Source: Niabella sp.
Lineage (GTDB): Bacteria > Bacteroidota > Bacteroidia > Chitinophagales > Chitinophagaceae
DNA: 64,000 nucleotides
Assembly: GCF_030150205.1 (NCBI RefSeq)
Contig: NZ_JASLGT010000009.1
Span: forward strand, 248,001-312,000
Direction of reading: 5' to 3'
Under the pieces are notes generated by a model. That model did no database searches. It saw nothing but the letters and a program-made list of their open reading frames with translations, and had not been told where the DNA came from. The position numbers were made by a program, and so were the translations under genes. Shown in pieces: positions 61,273 through 64,000 of this stretch (positions within the stretch are counted from its first letter, which is position 1; every line of letters begins with the position of its first letter).

Positions 61273-62565
61273 ATGTATACAGTTGCAGAAAATAGGTTTA
61301 TTTCAAAAAAAGCCCGGAAATTAAAAGCGGACAGGAAGTTTATATTCCTGATGTTTCTCCTGTTGCCGGTAATGGCTTATTTTAATATCGACGCAAAGTA
61401 TACGGTAGTCTCCCTGTTGTTTGTGGCTGTTTTTTGTTATTATTATAAAAATGCGGGGTTTAAACACATAGCATTATCCCGTGGCCTGATGATCTGGTTG
61501 TTATTGACCGTTTATCATTGGGTAAACGGGATGATAAAGAAGGTTCCGGAAGTGGACCTGCTTGACCTGCTTCATGGGTTTAAGATCTACGCCTGTATTG
61601 TGATTTTTGCTTACCTCGCCCGCCGCAGTTTCCAGGCCACTATAAAGGCGCTGCTGGTGTGTTTTAGTGTATACCTGTTGCTGAGTTTTGTTGTAAATGA
61701 TATTTCGAGCTCAAGTTTGCACGGGCGGATGTCCGGGGTGATTTATTCAACACAGCTGGGGCAAACGGCGGCGCTGTTGGGCATATACATCGCGTATTAT
61801 TCGGTTAGCAAAAGATTAAGTCTGTTACAGTCGGCCTGCTTATACGTATTGCCGCTGGTTGTTATCTTACTGGCACAAAGCAGGAACGGGCTGGCAATGA
61901 TGGCCATTGGTATTGTAGGCCATGCGATCGCCTATGCCGTTCAGAAAGGCGCAAAGTTGGCACAAACACTCGTGATCGTTACCCTTTTAACACTGCTTAT
62001 GTTTGCAGCGTTCAATTTTGTAATTGATAATACGGCTATCGGTTCCAGGCTGGCCGATACGGATACGGCTGAAATGTCGAACATGAATAACAACCACCTG
62101 ACCAATACCGTTTTTGATAAAATTGCAGGCGACAGGTTGGTCTATTATGTGCTGGGATGGCAGTTTTTTGTACAATCTCCCTGGACGGGTATTGGTATGT
62201 GGAATTTTAAATACCTGTCAAATGGAGATTATCCGCTGCATTCGGAATATATGATCCATTTATGTGAGGGCGGAATCATCGCGGCAATACTGTGGCTGTT
62301 ATTTATAATTACGATCATAAGAGGGCTTTTGTACTCAAAACAGAAATTATCTATAAAAATAATTGCCTTCTTTTCGATACTTGAAATATTGTTCTGCGGA
62401 CTGTATGCACGGGTTTTTTACTATGAGTTCTTTTACCCGGTTATCGGTATCGCCATTTCATTGGCTTATTATAACGGCAGTCGCAGGCATAAATACTCAA
62501 ACAGGAGCTTAAGTTATCCAGGTGGTGACCTTCCTGATCCTTTTAAAAATATAATACATGAATAG
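61273..62565 (+). CDS. O-antigen polymerase/ligase-type protein (Wzy-like)
   Basis: 430 residues with about eleven membrane helices and one larger outside loop between residues ~255 and ~300, the layout of Wzy/WaaL proteins. The phrase 'ILLAQSRNGLAMMAIG' in the middle is typical for the Wzy_C domain (a conserved S-R-x-x-x-x-x). In this locus polymerase is more likely than ligase, since the flippase, export channel and kinase are all present. It overlaps the next gene by 8 bases. Confidence 0.82.
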   Translation: MYTVAENRFISKKARKLKADRKFIFLMFLLLPVMAYFNIDAKYTVVSLLFVAVFCYYYKNAGFKHIALSRGLMIWLLLTVYHWVNGMIKKVPEVDLLDLLHGFKIYACIVIFAYLARRSFQATIKALLVCFSVYLLLSFVVNDISSSSLHGRMSGVIYSTQLGQTAALLGIYIAYYSVSKRLSLLQSACLYVLPLVVILLAQSRNGLAMMAIGIVGHAIAYAVQKGAKLAQTLVIVTLLTLLMFAAFNFVIDNTAIGSRLADTDTAEMSNMNNNHLTNTVFDKIAGDRLVYYVLGWQFFVQSPWTGIGMWNFKYLSNGDYPLHSEYMIHLCEGGIIAAILWLLFIITIIRGLLYSKQKLSIKIIAFFSILEILFCGLYARVFYYEFFYPVIGIAISLAYYNGSRRHKYSNRSLSYPGGDLPDPFKNIIHE

Positions 62566-63094
62566 AATCAAAATGTTGATTCGGATTTTAAAGAGGATGT
62601 TGCTCTCTCCAACTGCTTATGCACGGGCAATAGGCGTAACCATTGGGGAGGGGTGTATCCTTTATAATGTTGAGTGGTCATCTGAACCCTATCTTATTAC
62701 GGTAGGCAACAATTGCCAGATAACAAAGGGCGTAAAGTTTTTTACGCATGGCGGTGCATTTGTTTTAAGAAATGAAATTCCTGATTTTGATTGCTTTGGA
62801 AAAATAGAAATAAAGAACGGCGTCTATATCGGTAACAACAGTTTGATATTGCCGGGTGTTACAATCGGAAATAATGTATTGGTTGCTGCAGGATCTGTTG
62901 TTAGCCGGTCGGTGCCGGATAATGTATGTATCGGTGGAAATCCCGCCCGGATCATTTGTACGTTAGAGGAATACAAACAAAAGAATATTGCATACAATGT
63001 GCATTCAAAAGCGCTTAACGGCCGGCAGAAAAAGGAATTATTACTGGCGCTAAACGATGAACGTTTTATTCAGAAAGCCGTTTTAAGTCATTAA
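62558..63094 (+). CDS. Hexapeptide-repeat acyltransferase
   Basis: 178 residues. Left-handed beta-helix repeats are visible ('YLITVGNNCQITKGVKFF', 'IEIKNGVYIGNNSLILPGVTIGNNVLVAAGSVV', 'VCIGGNPARII'). The family transfers acetyl groups from acetyl-CoA to sugars. It starts within the last codons of the polymerase gene, so it is in the same operon. The final helical tail 'QKKELLLALNDERFIQK' is not part of the helix. It would add acetyl groups to the repeat unit or to a precursor. Confidence 0.88.
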   Translation: MNRIKMLIRILKRMLLSPTAYARAIGVTIGEGCILYNVEWSSEPYLITVGNNCQITKGVKFFTHGGAFVLRNEIPDFDCFGKIEIKNGVYIGNNSLILPGVTIGNNVLVAAGSVVSRSVPDNVCIGGNPARIICTLEEYKQKNIAYNVHSKALNGRQKKELLLALNDERFIQKAVLSH

Positions 63095-63096
63095 CC

Positions 63097-64000
63097 ATGC
63101 ATTCAACAAACAGGAAAAAAATTCTTTTTTTTATTAACCGGTATTCCGGTGGTGCAGAAAAAATGACGCTGAATATTGCCGGTTTTTTGCCGCCGGAATT
63201 GTATGATGTGGTGTTTTATATTGTGGGACCCGAACTTGCTTCCATCAGTAGATTCCTGCCTCCGGGTATACCGGTTCATCTGCTGAGAATTAATTCTTAC
63301 AAAGACTATTTTATTTTTAAGCTGGTAAAGATATTATTGAAAGAAAAGCCGGATTGCGTATTCGCTTCATTAATGCCGATCAACTGGCGCCTATGTTTTG
63401 CGGCAGCTTTTATGCCGGGGATCCGTTTGATTATAAGAGCCGACTGCCCGGTAGATGTACAATCGTTCCATCAGAACTTGCGCCTTTGGCTGGCGTATCG
63501 ACGGGCGGATAAGCTTATTATGCAAACACAGGAAATGCGGAAAGGGTATATTGAAAAGTTGAACTTGCCCAATAAAAAAGTGATAACGCTGGAGAACCCG
63601 GTGAATCAAAAGGAAATAGCGCGGAAGCTGCAACAGGCCGTTTGCCCCTTTGAAGAAGACGGCACACACTATGTTTTTATAGGGAGGGTGGATCCGGTTA
63701 AAGGCCTGGATATACTCATCAGCGCTTTTGCGAAAGTGTTGCAGGGTCGGCCCGATGCGCGGCTGTATATCGTTGGTGAAGTAACGCCCAAATGCAATGA
63801 CTATTTTTCTGCGCTGAAGCATCAGGCTGATGATCTGCAAATAGCGCAGAACGTTTTTTTTACCGGGTTTGATGATAATCCATACCGGTATATAAAATAT
63901 GCCGACTGCCTTGTCCTGCCTTCGAGAACAGAGGGATTACCCAATGCGGTTATCGAAGCATTGTTTATCGGTACCCCGGTAGCAGTAACCAACTGTGTGC
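63097..64000 (+). CDS. Glycosyltransferase (GT4 family), 3' end cut by window
   Basis: The frame opens at the ATG at 63097, two bases after the previous stop, and runs open to the last base (301 codons visible). The N-terminal 'ILFFINRYSGGAEKMTLNIA' is the acceptor-side start of GT4 proteins. Later come 'YVFIGRVDPVKGLDILISAF' (donor-binding domain) and 'ADCLVLPSRTEGLPNAVIEAL', the E-x7-E motif of retaining enzymes. It transfers a sugar from a nucleotide donor to the repeat unit. Product and donor are unknown. Confidence 0.9.
   Translation, partial: MHSTNRKKILFFINRYSGGAEKMTLNIAGFLPPELYDVVFYIVGPELASISRFLPPGIPVHLLRINSYKDYFIFKLVKILLKEKPDCVFASLMPINWRLCFAAAFMPGIRLIIRADCPVDVQSFHQNLRLWLAYRRADKLIMQTQEMRKGYIEKLNLPNKKVITLENPVNQKEIARKLQQAVCPFEEDGTHYVFIGRVDPVKGLDILISAFAKVLQGRPDARLYIVGEVTPKCNDYFSALKHQADDLQIAQNVFFTGFDDNPYRYIKYADCLVLPSRTEGLPNAVIEALFIGTPVAVTNCV

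Overview
The window is chromosomal DNA from a member of the Bacteroidota, most likely family Chitinophagaceae (inference). Reasons: several genes are preceded by the Bacteroidota -7 box TAnnTTTG; lipoproteins and N-terminal export signals are frequent; there is a large Bacteroidota-type alpha-2-macroglobulin carrying a SusC-like signature; and intergenic hairpin repeats of the TCACCCTGAGCG / CTCAGCATGACG type are abundant. I see no rRNA, tRNA, CRISPR array or complete insertion sequence.

1-14.0 kb is an accessory region. Much of it is AT-rich, and it is full of small unknown genes. It holds a Panacea-type antitoxin with an adjacent candidate toxin (2.2-3.2 kb). A repeat-rich stretch of small exported proteins follows, with a CFI-box protein (3.5-8.1 kb). 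Then comes a probable defence island (8.2-12.7 kb): an RloC-like ATPase with zinc hook and an anticodon-nuclease/HEPN-like C-terminus, an unknown helical protein, and a second HEPN candidate fused to an LprI-like tail. Next are small ORFs bracketed by one intact and one decayed XRE regulator.

14.0-17.8 kb holds two unknown genes, one behind a long hairpin-bearing leader, and an array of ten ~95-bp repeats around a small GIY-YIG nuclease gene. 17.8-26.6 kb carries efflux genes on the minus strand: a Bcr/CflA transporter, then a complete tripartite RND pump (adaptor, pump, outer-membrane factor) behind a TetR regulator with a visible operator and promoter. 27-32.3 kb holds a lipoprotein, a TetR-HMA-MFS operon with an operator, an outer-membrane protein gene broken by one in-frame TAG, and a VOC protein.

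32.3-49.2 kb is mostly housekeeping: alpha-2-macroglobulin, pcm, a LysE-type exporter, an Fe-S membrane oxidoreductase, a phosphoribosyltransferase, a dienelactone hydrolase, cytidylate kinase, a Gfo/Idh/MocA oxidoreductase, a papain-like protease and a transglutaminase-like protein. 50.1-64.0 kb is an exopolysaccharide locus on the plus strand: a NarL-type regulator, a long untranslated leader, the initiating sugar transferase, a beta-barrel protein, a lipoprotein, Wza, the Wzc tyrosine kinase, an acyltransferase, the Wzx flippase, the Wzy polymerase, a hexapeptide acyltransferase, and a glycosyltransferase that runs off the window end.
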